DNA from: Bacteroidales bacterium
GTDB lineage: Bacteria; Bacteroidota; Bacteroidia; Bacteroidales; WCHB1-69
Direction: 5' to 3'
Assembly: GCA_017525245.1 (NCBI GenBank)
Contig: JAFXTE010000009.1
Coordinates: forward strand, 1 to 62,709
DNA length: 62,709 nucleotides
Part shown: one piece after another, positions 24,873-33,468 of the stretch
Layout: each line of letters starts with the position of its first letter
Position numbering within the stretch: position 1 is the first letter of the stretch
The notes under the pieces: generated by a model
What the model was told of the DNA's origin: nothing
Seen by the model: the letters and a program-made list of their open reading frames with translations, nothing else
The model's database searches: none
Translations under genes and position numbers: made by a program

Positions 24873-25078
24873 TTCATAATTCATAATGCTGAATGATGAA
24901 TGCTGAATGATGAATGCTGAATGATGAATGCTGAATGATGAATGCTGAATGCTGAATGATGAATGCTGTTTTGTGTAGTATCCTCCTCTTACCTCAACTT
25001 CTAACTTCTAACTTCTAACCTCTAACCTCTACCCCAATAACCCTCAATAACCAATAACCCATAACCCATAACCATTAC
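24862..25078. repeat. Composite heptamer-repeat tract between thiL and ispG
   Basis: From left to right: AATTCAT x3 (including the thiL stop), ATGCTGA/ATGATGA units to about 24968, TAACTTC/TAACCTC units (about 24998-25030), then ATAACCC/ATAACCA units up to five bases before the ispG ATG. Apart from about 30 bp in the middle, the whole gap is repeat. Confidence 0.9.
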
Positions 25079-25080
25079 AA

Positions 25081-26439
25081 ATGAACAGCAAACGACAATT
25101 CCAAATAGGCAACGTTACCATAGGCGGGAACGCTCCCGTAGTGGTGCAGTCAATGACGAACACGGATACGGCTGATGTGGTTGCGTCCGTGGCGCAGTGC
25201 AAGCGAATGATTGACGCGGGGGCGCAGATGGTGCGTCTCACTGTGCCATCCCTTAAGGAGGTGGAACCGCTGAAGGAGATACAAAAGCGGTTGAAATCAG
25301 ATGGTTACGGCGATATTCCGCTTGTGGCCGACGTGCATTTCAACCCTAAAGTGGCGGAAGCAGTGGCCACGTTCATGGACAAAGTCCGTGTGAACCCCGG
25401 CAACTTCACCGACAAGCGTAACTTCTCGCAACTCGACCTTTCCGAGAGCGAGTATGCCGCGCAGGTCGAGCGTATGGCGCTGCGTGCCAAACCGTTGTTC
25501 GAGATTTGCAAGGAACACGGCACGGCGCTACGCATCGGCATCAACCACGGCTCGCTGTGCGACCGCATCGTCAGCCGCTACGGCAACACCCCCGAGGCGA
25601 TGGTGCAGTCGGCCCTCGAATGGTTGGAAATCTGTGAACAGTATGATTTTCATAAGGTGGTGATTTCCATGAAGTCGAGCAATGTGCTGACGATGATGAC
25701 GGCCACCAAACTCCTTCACGACAGCATGTTGCAACGGAACATGTCCTATCCGCTGCATCTTGGCGTCACCGAAGCTGGTAACGATAAAGAGGGTCGGGTG
25801 AAGTCGGCGGCGGGCATTGGTGCTTTGCTGCTGATGGGCATCGGCGACACTGTCCGCGTCTCCCTCACTGAGCCGCCCGAGAACGAATCACCGTTTGGCC
25901 ATAAATTGTTGCATGCAATTGAGAATCTGGATGTTGAAAATCTGAATATTCAAGATGGAACCTTGATTTTTGATGATAATTCTGAGGATGAGGAAAGCTG
26001 GTACTGTCGGGCTGCGGCGGCCACGGGCTATGCTCATTTCCAGTATGGTTTGAAGAACCTCCAGCTGCAGAATCCGCATTTCAGCGAAAAGCAAATTGCT
26101 GATTACGAATCTCTTATCATGCAGGCCTGCCGCATCAAAATCCTGAACACGGAATTTGTGGCGTGTCCCTCCTGCGGGCGCACGCAATACGACATCCAGT
26201 CAGTCTTTTCGGCTGTGAAACAGCGTTTTGCAGGCTATCCTGGTCTCAAAATCGGGGTCATGGGCTGCATTGTGAACGGTCCCGGCGAGATGGCCGACGC
26301 CGACTACGGCATCGTGGGTGCCTCCAATGGCCTCGTCTGCGTCTATGAAGGCAAGAAACGCGTTTCGGAGCCGATGCTCCCTGAGAACGCAATGGACATT
26401 CTTGAAAAATTCATAATTCATAATGATGAAACCCTATAA
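25081..26439 (+). CDS. ispG: 4-hydroxy-3-methylbut-2-enyl diphosphate synthase
   Basis: IspG (GcpE) catalyses the penultimate step of the MEP isoprenoid pathway with a 4Fe-4S cluster. The TIM-barrel part (QSMTNTDTADVVASV, RLTVPSL, VADVHFNP, RVNPGNF) and the cluster cysteines (FVACPSCGRTQ and MGCIVNGPGE) are intact. The length, 452 residues, is unusual: Bacteroidota enzymes normally carry a large extra domain and exceed 600 residues, whereas here only about 90 residues separate TEPPENESPFG from ILNTEFVACPSC. The C-terminal KFIIHNDETL is encoded by an AATTCAT repeat. Confidence 0.92.
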   Translation: MNSKRQFQIGNVTIGGNAPVVVQSMTNTDTADVVASVAQCKRMIDAGAQMVRLTVPSLKEVEPLKEIQKRLKSDGYGDIPLVADVHFNPKVAEAVATFMDKVRVNPGNFTDKRNFSQLDLSESEYAAQVERMALRAKPLFEICKEHGTALRIGINHGSLCDRIVSRYGNTPEAMVQSALEWLEICEQYDFHKVVISMKSSNVLTMMTATKLLHDSMLQRNMSYPLHLGVTEAGNDKEGRVKSAAGIGALLLMGIGDTVRVSLTEPPENESPFGHKLLHAIENLDVENLNIQDGTLIFDDNSEDEESWYCRAAAATGYAHFQYGLKNLQLQNPHFSEKQIADYESLIMQACRIKILNTEFVACPSCGRTQYDIQSVFSAVKQRFAGYPGLKIGVMGCIVNGPGEMADADYGIVGASNGLVCVYEGKKRVSEPMLPENAMDILEKFIIHNDETL

Positions 26440-26546
26440 ACTTTCATGATCGTGAAACTTTTAACTTCTTAACATCTTAACCTCTTAACCTTCTAACCAT
26501 AACCCTCAATAACCAATAACCCATAACCAATAACCATTACAAAAAA
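26408..26546. repeat. Repeat tract between ispG and tsaD
   Basis: AATTCAT copies encode the end of IspG. After the stop come TTAACCTCT-type units (about 26458-26500) and ATAACCA/ATAACCC units ending six A residues before the tsaD ATG. The order of repeat types is the same as upstream of ispG. Confidence 0.85.
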
Positions 26547-27551
26547 ATGTATATCCTCGGAATAGAATCCTCCTGTGACGACACCTCGGCGGCAGTGATT
26601 GAAAATAACGTCATCCTGTCGAATGTGATTGCCAGTCAGAAAATACACGCGGAGTACGGCGGGGTGGTGCCGGAACTGGCTTCCCGTGCGCACCAGCAGA
26701 ACATCATCCCTGTGATTGACACGGCGTTGAAACGCGCCGGCATCGGTAAAGAGCAGCTCTCGGCCATTGCTTTCACCAACGGTCCAGGCCTTCTCGGCTC
26801 GCTGTTGGTGGGCAACTCTTTCGCCAAGTCAATGGCCTACACATTGGGCATTCCGCTCGTGCAGGTCAACCATCTGCAAGCGCACGTGTTGGCGCATTTC
26901 TTGGATATGCCTGGTGAGGAAAAACCGAAGCCGCAGTTCCCGTTCCTCTGCCTCACCGTTTCAGGCGGCCATACGCTGCTGTTGCAGGTCAACGACTACT
27001 TCGACATGACCAAGCTCGGCGGCACCATCGACGACGCAGCGGGCGAGGCCTTCGACAAGGCAGCCAAGATATTGGGATTGCCTTATCCTGGCGGCCCGGT
27101 TATCGACAAATACGCGAAGGAGGGCGACCCGAAACGGTTCCAGTTCGCCATCTCACACCTGCCCGGTTTGGACTATAGCTTCAGCGGGTTGAAGACCTCA
27201 TTCTTGTATTTCGTACGCGACCAGCTCAAAGAGAACCCGAACTTCATTGAGGAAAACATTCACGATTTGGCGGCTTCGATGCAGTATGCCATTGTCAAGT
27301 CTTTGACAGATAAGGTGAAGAAGGCGTTCAAAGAGTGTGATTGCAAGGATTTGGTGTTGGCCGGCGGTGTGTCGGCGAACTCCGGATTGCGAGACGCCAT
27401 GACCGATCTCGCTCGCCGTTACCATCGCAACATCTTCCTTCCTCCGCTCTCTCTCACAACCGATAATGCAGCCATGGTGGCCGTCTGTGGTTACTTCAAG
27501 TACTTGAAAGGTGAGTTTGTGGGGTATGATGTGGCACCCTATAGCAGTTAG
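26547..27551 (+). CDS. tsaD: tRNA N6-threonylcarbamoyladenosine transferase TsaD
   Basis: The 334-residue protein has the ASKHA fold signatures of TsaD/Kae1: GIESSCDDTSAAV at the N-terminus, the metal-binding HLQAH, SGGHT, GEAFDKAAKILGLPYPGG and NSGLRDAM near the C-terminus. With TsaB and TsaE it transfers threonylcarbamoyl to A37 of ANN-decoding tRNAs. MtaB, encoded at 47.9-49.1 kb, acts on the same modified base. The last codons and stop (AGC AGT TAG) are part of a GTTAGTA repeat. Confidence 0.95.
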   Translation: MYILGIESSCDDTSAAVIENNVILSNVIASQKIHAEYGGVVPELASRAHQQNIIPVIDTALKRAGIGKEQLSAIAFTNGPGLLGSLLVGNSFAKSMAYTLGIPLVQVNHLQAHVLAHFLDMPGEEKPKPQFPFLCLTVSGGHTLLLQVNDYFDMTKLGGTIDDAAGEAFDKAAKILGLPYPGGPVIDKYAKEGDPKRFQFAISHLPGLDYSFSGLKTSFLYFVRDQLKENPNFIEENIHDLAASMQYAIVKSLTDKVKKAFKECDCKDLVLAGGVSANSGLRDAMTDLARRYHRNIFLPPLSLTTDNAAMVAVCGYFKYLKGEFVGYDVAPYSS

Positions 27552-27565
27552 TAGTTAGTAGTTGT
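27541..27565. repeat. GTTAGTA heptamers at the tsaD stop
   Basis: AGCAGTTAGTAGTTAGTAGTT contains the tsaD stop (27549-27551) as the first repeat unit. Confidence 0.75.
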
Positions 27566-27639
27566 GGTGGTCCTGATGGGAGCAAGGGTATAGTTGAAAC
27601 AAGATGTGAATTCGTTGTTTGGTAGTTGTTTTTTTTTTG

Positions 27640-27647
27640 TATTTTTG
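27640..27647 (+). promoter_or_regulatory. Promoter of the C10 peptidase gene (-7 TATTTTTG, -33 TTTG)
   Basis: TATTTTTG is preceded by TTTG at 27618-27621 (18-base spacer). It sets the start at 27680, not 27626. Confidence 0.7.
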
Positions 27648-27679
27648 CAGGCTTTTTTGCAAATAAAATTATTTACTAT

Positions 27680-29794
27680 ATGAAAAAAATATCATTATTC
27701 AGTTTTTTATTGATTCTGATTTGTCAGTTGTCTGCCCAACGCGTTTCTGAAAGCCAGGCGACGCTGGTTTGCCAACGTTTCCTGATGGATAAAAACCGTG
27801 CGGCGATGGCGGAAAATGTCAAGTTAGCCGAAGTCTATTCGCAGGAGAATGGCGAAACAGCGTTGTACAGATTCCAGTTGCCGGAAACGGGGTTCGTGAT
27901 AGTGTCCGCATCGCTTACCACTCCTCCCATTCTGGCCTATTCTTTTGACAACGATTTCGAGATGATACCGCCAGTAGAGACTTTCTTCTATCTCTACAAA
28001 AGCGAGATTGCTTATGCGGAAAAAGAGCATTGGGATGCTAAACCAAAGGCTGCCGCTGCATGGGAACGCTACCTTTCTGAGGAGTTTGACTCCAAAGGTT
28101 ACCGTTCCAACGAGGTCGGCCCGTTGTTGACCACCCGTTGGAACCAGAACAAGTACTATAATACATATTGTCCTTGGGATGTGAACTCCGGTGCCTATTA
28201 CGACTATCGAGTGCCGAACGGGTGCGTGGCGTTAGCTTGTGCGCAGATCATGAACTATCACCGTTATCCGGACCATGGCGTAGGCTCGTCCACGTACATC
28301 CCGCAGGGCTATCCGCGCCAGGTGGTTAATTTCAACCAACATATCTACCATTATGACGCCATGTGTGACGAACCGCAAAGTTATGCTAACGAAATTGCCA
28401 AATTGGCGTATCATTTCGGTGTGGCCATCCAAATGGGTTATACTCCAGACGGTTCCGGTGCCAACACGGACAAGGCCAAAGAAAAGCTGGTTTCCATTTT
28501 CAAGTATGACCAGAATATCGCAGCTTATTATCGCAGCGTTTATTTGGATACCCTGGTGTCGGAATATATCCAGATTCTCAAAAACGAGGTGGACCATCGT
28601 CGAGTGGTTTATTATTCCGGTTGTTCGGAAAGTTTCACCAACTGTCATGCATACGTTTTGGATGGATACGACGAGAACGACCTTTTCCATATAAATTATG
28701 GATGGGGCGGTGCATCGAACGCTTTCTACGCCATTGATAACTTTGTGGCTGGTGCCGCGCATTTCGACTATGGTTCCGAAGCACTGATCAACATCTATCC
28801 GTCTGCGGTGGTGGAAAACCACTATTGCCAGGGACATCAGCGCAATACGGCCAGTTTCGGCTATGTGGCTGACGGTTCCCCCACCACGAAACCCTACCAA
28901 TCAAACCCCGACTGCTCCTGGATGGTGGCGGTTCCCAGTGCGGATTCCTACAAGTTCTATTTTGACCGTCTGGATCTCAAGGACGGCGATTATGTGACTA
29001 TTTACAATGGCCCGACTGTGGAAAGCGGGGTGAAAGTGTCTGTGACGGGTAATGTTGTGCCTACACAAGAATATGAAATTTTTGCGGACAGCGTTTTGGT
29101 TACATTTGTCGGAAATTCCGATAATACAGACCATTACGGATTCCTGATTTCCTATTCTTCCACACTGCCCGTACGTACCTGTGACAGCTACACCAACTTG
29201 CCGAATGTATGGAACGCCACTCTTTCGGATGGCTCGCAGGTGGGCGATAGCTACTTGCCCGAAACCAATTGCACATGGAATGTGACCCACAACTTTATCA
29301 GCGGCTATGCTTTCGCTTTCCCGAAATTCAACCTCGGCTATGGGGATTTTGTAGATGTCTATAACAGTGCCACAAATCCGCCAACCTTATACAAACGTTT
29401 CGATATCTACGAACAACCCGAAGGCGTTTATACGGTGAATTTCAAGAAGATGCGCGTGAATTTCGTCAGTGACAACTGGGATCAGAGTGAAGGATTCGAC
29501 ATGGAGTTTTACGCTATTGCCTCTGTTGAGGATTATAATGGTGTCGAGGAGTTGACCGTTTATCCGAATCCCGCCACTGACCACTTGACTGTTGAGTTTT
29601 CACTGACACAGGCAGAGCAGGTCGCCGCACGGCTTTTGGATCTGACAGGCAAGGTGTTACAGCAGAATGCGATTGAAGGAGTTGCCGGTGCAAACCAGAT
29701 GCAGTTGAATCTCAATGGCATTTCCCGTGGCCTCTATCTTTTGGAGGTTAATACACCAGAAGGCAAGTCTGTCCGCAAAGTGGTTGTTCAATAG
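27680..29794 (+). CDS. Secreted C10 (streptopain-like) cysteine peptidase with CUB-like and type IX sorting domains
   Basis: Starting at ATG 27680 (704 residues), the protein has a signal peptide (MKKISLFSFLLILICQLSAQ), an inhibitory Spi-type propeptide, a C10 catalytic domain with the Cys in VPNGCVALACAQIMNYH and the His in TNCHAYVLDGY followed by INYGWGG, two CUB-like beta domains with paired cysteines, and a C-terminal sorting domain (VYPNPATDHLTVEF to the end) of type A. It is expected to be exported by Sec and delivered to the cell surface by the type IX system. C10 peptidases include SpeB of streptococci and Bacteroides Bfp proteases; the substrate here is unknown. mnmA starts 18 bases downstream. 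Confidence 0.9.
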   Translation: MKKISLFSFLLILICQLSAQRVSESQATLVCQRFLMDKNRAAMAENVKLAEVYSQENGETALYRFQLPETGFVIVSASLTTPPILAYSFDNDFEMIPPVETFFYLYKSEIAYAEKEHWDAKPKAAAAWERYLSEEFDSKGYRSNEVGPLLTTRWNQNKYYNTYCPWDVNSGAYYDYRVPNGCVALACAQIMNYHRYPDHGVGSSTYIPQGYPRQVVNFNQHIYHYDAMCDEPQSYANEIAKLAYHFGVAIQMGYTPDGSGANTDKAKEKLVSIFKYDQNIAAYYRSVYLDTLVSEYIQILKNEVDHRRVVYYSGCSESFTNCHAYVLDGYDENDLFHINYGWGGASNAFYAIDNFVAGAAHFDYGSEALINIYPSAVVENHYCQGHQRNTASFGYVADGSPTTKPYQSNPDCSWMVAVPSADSYKFYFDRLDLKDGDYVTIYNGPTVESGVKVSVTGNVVPTQEYEIFADSVLVTFVGNSDNTDHYGFLISYSSTLPVRTCDSYTNLPNVWNATLSDGSQVGDSYLPETNCTWNVTHNFISGYAFAFPKFNLGYGDFVDVYNSATNPPTLYKRFDIYEQPEGVYTVNFKKMRVNFVSDNWDQSEGFDMEFYAIASVEDYNGVEELTVYPNPATDHLTVEFSLTQAEQVAARLLDLTGKVLQQNAIEGVAGANQMQLNLNGISRGLYLLEVNTPEGKSVRKVVVQ

Positions 29795-29812
29795 CAGAAA
29801 AATACGCGGGCA

Positions 29813-30898
29813 ATGGGCAAACGCGTGCTTATGGCCATGAGTGGTGGCATTGACAGCAGTGTCGCCGCCATGCTGTTGTTAGAGCAGGGTTACGAGCTGA
29901 TCGGCGTGACCTTCCGCACCTTCGACCAAATTACGGAGAGCTGCATCGCCCGCGAGAAGGGCTGCTGCTCCGTGGATGCCATCTTCGAGGCGAAACACCT
30001 GGCCGAAAAACTCGGCTTCGAACACCATATCCTCGATGTCCGCGACCTCTTCCGAAAAACCGTTATCCAGGATTTTATCGACCAATACCTGCAATGCCGG
30101 ACACCGAATCCCTGTGTGCTCTGCAATCCCATCATCAAGTGGGGTAGGGTGCTGGAGATGGCCGACGAGCTGGGTTGCGACTACATCGCGACTGGCCATT
30201 ACGCCCGCATCGCGCAATCCAGCGACCGCTATTACCTTCAGAAAGGCGTTGACACCCAGAAAGATCAGACCTATTTCCTTTGGAAGTTGACCTCCGAAAT
30301 GCTGCAACGGACATTGTTTCCATTGGGCGGCCTCACCAAGATGGAAGTACGGCAGATTGCGGCGGACCACGGCTTTGTGAAGCTCTCGCAGAAGAAGGAG
30401 AGCGAGGAGATTTGTTTCGTGACCGATGACGACTATCGCCATTTCCTGCAAGACGAAGTCCCGGATTTGCAGGAACGTATGCCCATCGGCGAGTTCGTGA
30501 CCACCGATGGAAAAGTGGTGGGGAAGCATCAGGGACTGTACAACTACACGGTGGGGCAGCGCAAAGGGTTAGGCATTGCGTTGGGTGAACCGGCGTATGT
30601 GGTGGCTCTGCAGCCCGATACGAACCGCGTGGTTTTAGGCAAGCGGGAGGATTTGCAGCACACCTGCTGCGTCGTTTCCGGCTTGAATATGACGAAATAC
30701 GCAGACTTTGAGGACGGGATGAAGGTGACCTGCCGTTCGCGTTACCGCAGTGCAGGCACGCCGGCCACGCTCCGCCATCTGAACGATACCTCCGTGGAAG
30801 TCTTGTTTGAGGAACCCGTTTTCGCTGTCACGCCCGGACAGAGCACCGTCTTCTATGAGGGCGACGACTTGGTGGGCGGCGGAATCATCGAATCATAA
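29813..30898 (+). CDS. mnmA: tRNA-specific 2-thiouridylase MnmA
   Basis: The 361-residue enzyme has the PP-loop SGGIDSS (residues 9-15), the catalytic cysteine pair (TPNPCVLCN near 101 and SEEICFVTD near 200), ATGHYARI and the C-terminal beta domain. It inserts sulfur at C2 of U34 in Lys, Glu and Gln tRNAs. Only 18 bases separate it from the upstream peptidase and no promoter box is seen in that gap, so it may be cotranscribed with a secreted protease, an odd pairing for a housekeeping gene. Confidence 0.95.
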   Translation: MGKRVLMAMSGGIDSSVAAMLLLEQGYELIGVTFRTFDQITESCIAREKGCCSVDAIFEAKHLAEKLGFEHHILDVRDLFRKTVIQDFIDQYLQCRTPNPCVLCNPIIKWGRVLEMADELGCDYIATGHYARIAQSSDRYYLQKGVDTQKDQTYFLWKLTSEMLQRTLFPLGGLTKMEVRQIAADHGFVKLSQKKESEEICFVTDDDYRHFLQDEVPDLQERMPIGEFVTTDGKVVGKHQGLYNYTVGQRKGLGIALGEPAYVVALQPDTNRVVLGKREDLQHTCCVVSGLNMTKYADFEDGMKVTCRSRYRSAGTPATLRHLNDTSVEVLFEEPVFAVTPGQSTVFYEGDDLVGGGIIES

Positions 30899-30919
30899 CA
30901 AAATGAAAATGATGATGTT

Positions 30920-32230
30920 ATGATTTGCCAAAATGCCATTAACTATACATTCCAACAACTTCTTAAAGTCGCATTACCCGGCTTTGATACCTCTTTTTTT
31001 AACATAGAAGTCTTGGAATCAGGGTATTGCGTACATTTTGGTCAAGCGTCGATTACGATGCCTCGTATGAATGATGCGCAGTGGCAAGCCTTTTTGAAAG
31101 GGGAAATGAAGCCTTGTTTTGTCAATAATGTGGCAGAAACAGGACAGATTCCTTTGTTTGGTCCTGAAGATAATCCATTTGATATCATTACGCCCTCCTT
31201 CGCGTTTTTGTCGCGATATGAGGAGTTCTTCTCGGATGAGACCGATGCTCACGGGCGTTTCTCTTATCAAGATAGCCTTGTTCAGAAGTACAATTTAGTA
31301 GAGATTCCGATTGTGGATGAGTACGCGATGATTTTGCGCAGGAATTTGTGTGCTTGTTCCCCGGAGATGTTCACGCCATCACCTCGCAAGCCTAAAATCG
31401 TGCCCACGCATGACATCGACATCCTGTACCGTTTCAAGAACCGTTTCCAGGCTTGGAAGTCCATTTTCGGGAGAGATATGCTGATTAGTCGGGACATGGT
31501 CATAGTTAAACAATCGTTGCAAGAATATCGCAAATGGATGTCAGATGATTTTGAAGACCCTTATATTCAGGCGATTATGGAATTCGCCACGCGGGAGCAT
31601 GCCGCTGGCCTTGAACCCGTTTTCTTCTTCAAAGCACTATATGAAGGAGAAAATGATGCCACATACGACATCCGCGATGTACGCTTGCAACGGGTATGGG
31701 AGCATCTAGACAAAGAGCAAGGGATTATAGGTTTGCACGGTAGTTACGAAAGTGCAGACGAGACAGGGCTTTTGCAAAAAGAGCAGGAACGGTTGGATGA
31801 ACATTTGGCCCCTTTTGGACGGAATGTCACTTGTTCCCGCCAGCATTACCTCCGAGCCCGTCTCTATATCGATGAATATTTTCTGCATTCACTGGATTTG
31901 TGGCGAGATGCCGGCATCACCGACGACTATACCCTCGGTTTCGCCGAGCGGTGCGGCTTCCGTTGCGGCACCTGCCATCCGTACCCGCTCTACGATGTTC
32001 GCCACGACAAAGTCACGGACATCATCGAACACCCGCTCATCGTCATGGACGGCACCCTGTTCGACTATATGAAACTCTCCGTGGAAGAGGCTCACACCCT
32101 AACGCAACGGCTGAAACAACGCTGCCTTGACGTCGAGGGTGATTTTGTGTTCCTTTGGCACAACCACACGACGACGCGGGAGCTGAAGCCGTATTACGAG
32201 GGGGTGTATTTGCCGTTAATTCAGAATTAA
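30920..32230 (+). CDS. DUF7033-type polysaccharide deacetylase family protein
   Basis: The 436-residue protein carries deacetylase-like metal motifs: VPTHDIDILYRF (HD), GLHGSYES (conserved His), SRQHYLR, GFRCGTCHPYPLYD and FLWHNHTT near the C-terminus. The N-terminal 150 residues match the accessory domain typical of a Bacteroidota family that sits in surface-polysaccharide loci. It has no signal peptide. The deacetylated glycan is not known. A glycosyltransferase gene follows. The final residues IQN and the stop lie in a GAATTAA repeat. Confidence 0.7.
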   Translation: MICQNAINYTFQQLLKVALPGFDTSFFNIEVLESGYCVHFGQASITMPRMNDAQWQAFLKGEMKPCFVNNVAETGQIPLFGPEDNPFDIITPSFAFLSRYEEFFSDETDAHGRFSYQDSLVQKYNLVEIPIVDEYAMILRRNLCACSPEMFTPSPRKPKIVPTHDIDILYRFKNRFQAWKSIFGRDMLISRDMVIVKQSLQEYRKWMSDDFEDPYIQAIMEFATREHAAGLEPVFFFKALYEGENDATYDIRDVRLQRVWEHLDKEQGIIGLHGSYESADETGLLQKEQERLDEHLAPFGRNVTCSRQHYLRARLYIDEYFLHSLDLWRDAGITDDYTLGFAERCGFRCGTCHPYPLYDVRHDKVTDIIEHPLIVMDGTLFDYMKLSVEEAHTLTQRLKQRCLDVEGDFVFLWHNHTTTRELKPYYEGVYLPLIQN

Positions 32231-32441
32231 GAATTAAGAATGAGGAATTAAGAATGAAGAATGGAAAATGATACGGTCGAAGGACCATTCCCCCCTTTTG
32301 GGGGATGCCCGCGGGGCAGGGGGTAAAACAACTTCCTTGAGCAGCCCCGTAGGGGCAAGAGCTCGGTAGCCAGGGGTGAGCGCGGAGAAGACCCTGGGAC
32401 GAATGACGATGAACGAACGATGAAAGAATGATGAACGAACG
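32221..32441. repeat. Repeat-filled gap: GAATTAA units, palindromic GC block, ACGATGA units
   Basis: GAATTAA/GAATGAA heptamers start at the stop codon of the DUF7033 gene. They are followed by a C/G-run hairpin (CCCCCCTTTTGGGGG, about 32289-32303), a GC-rich block containing GCCCCGTAGGGGC (about 32345-32357), and AACGATGA-type units that run into the ATG at 32442. Confidence 0.75.
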
Positions 32442-33443
32442 ATGAAAATATTACATATCATATCAAACGAGAAAGATCGGACTCGTGTGGAACGTGTGGC
32501 GAAATATATGCCTGAAACGATTGAGCACCAATACGTGACACCGATAGAGATGGCGGCATATCAAAGCTGTGCCGATGTGATTCATGCGCACCGATGGTTC
32601 GGATGCGGGCAGGCGGCGTACACATACGCCAGCGCAAAGCAAATTCCATACGTGGTGGATGTGGCGCAAAGCGATTTGGATTCATATCGTAAGTTATTTG
32701 TCTTCAACAAAAAGAATGCAGAGAATGTGCTGTTTGAGACAGCCAGAGTGGTGTTCACCTCTCCATCGCAGGAGGACTTTCTGGCCCAGCACTTGCCTTC
32801 TAAAGTAGCAAATACGGTCTTTGCTAAATCCTCTCTCCTGTATGAGCCGTTGGAATCTTCTTGGCTTGAAAATCTTCATATTCATCCCCCTACAGCATTG
32901 GTACACATAAAGTTACTCTACGTTGGACCTTTTGTTGAAGAGAGTCGTTTAGATGACATGCTACATGCCATGAAGAAGCTGCAGAAGCGCAACTATCCTG
33001 TCGCGTTGACCGCGGTGGAAACTCCGGAAGATGTTGTGGATGGACGTTATCGTCAGAAAATGTTAGCGGATGCCCTCAAGTCAGACTGTTTCAAGACTCT
33101 GCAGACGGATTCCTTCGAAGGATTGCGCGACATTTACCGAAGTCATGACATATTGATCTTGCCTCACGCGGAGACTTTGCATCGTTATGCTGAGGCGCTT
33201 TCGCAAGGGTTGCCGGTTCTGTACGCTCCGAATGGAATTTGCGATGGTGTTTTCAAAGAGGGACAGGCCGGATACGCAGTCAATCCGAAGAACGCTGATG
33301 ATCTGGCGAAAACTATTCTGAACGTCAGCGACCTTTTCGGAACCATTGAGCAGCAGATTATGCGTCTTCACCCGCTCGGACTTTTCGACGCGAAAGAGCA
33401 AGCCCGCCAATGGGAACATCTATATGAAAATGCCCTTCGATAA
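32442..33443 (+). CDS. Family 4-like glycosyltransferase
   Basis: The 333-residue protein has the GT-B layout: an N-terminal domain with DVIHAHRWFG (the donor-side HAH region) and VVFTSPSQEDF, and a C-terminal domain with LLYVGPFVEESRLDDML, RSHDILILPHAETLHRYAEALSQGLPV (the E-x7-E region of retaining family 4 enzymes) and GYAVNPKNADDLA. It probably builds a surface glycan together with the upstream deacetylase-like gene. The donor and acceptor cannot be inferred. The start region is embedded in ACGATGA repeats, so the ATG at 32442 (MKILHIISNE) is taken because it begins the GT-B fold. Confidence 0.8.
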   Translation: MKILHIISNEKDRTRVERVAKYMPETIEHQYVTPIEMAAYQSCADVIHAHRWFGCGQAAYTYASAKQIPYVVDVAQSDLDSYRKLFVFNKKNAENVLFETARVVFTSPSQEDFLAQHLPSKVANTVFAKSSLLYEPLESSWLENLHIHPPTALVHIKLLYVGPFVEESRLDDMLHAMKKLQKRNYPVALTAVETPEDVVDGRYRQKMLADALKSDCFKTLQTDSFEGLRDIYRSHDILILPHAETLHRYAEALSQGLPVLYAPNGICDGVFKEGQAGYAVNPKNADDLAKTILNVSDLFGTIEQQIMRLHPLGLFDAKEQARQWEHLYENALR

Positions 33444-33468
33444 AACCTTTAACCCGCTAACCTTCTAA

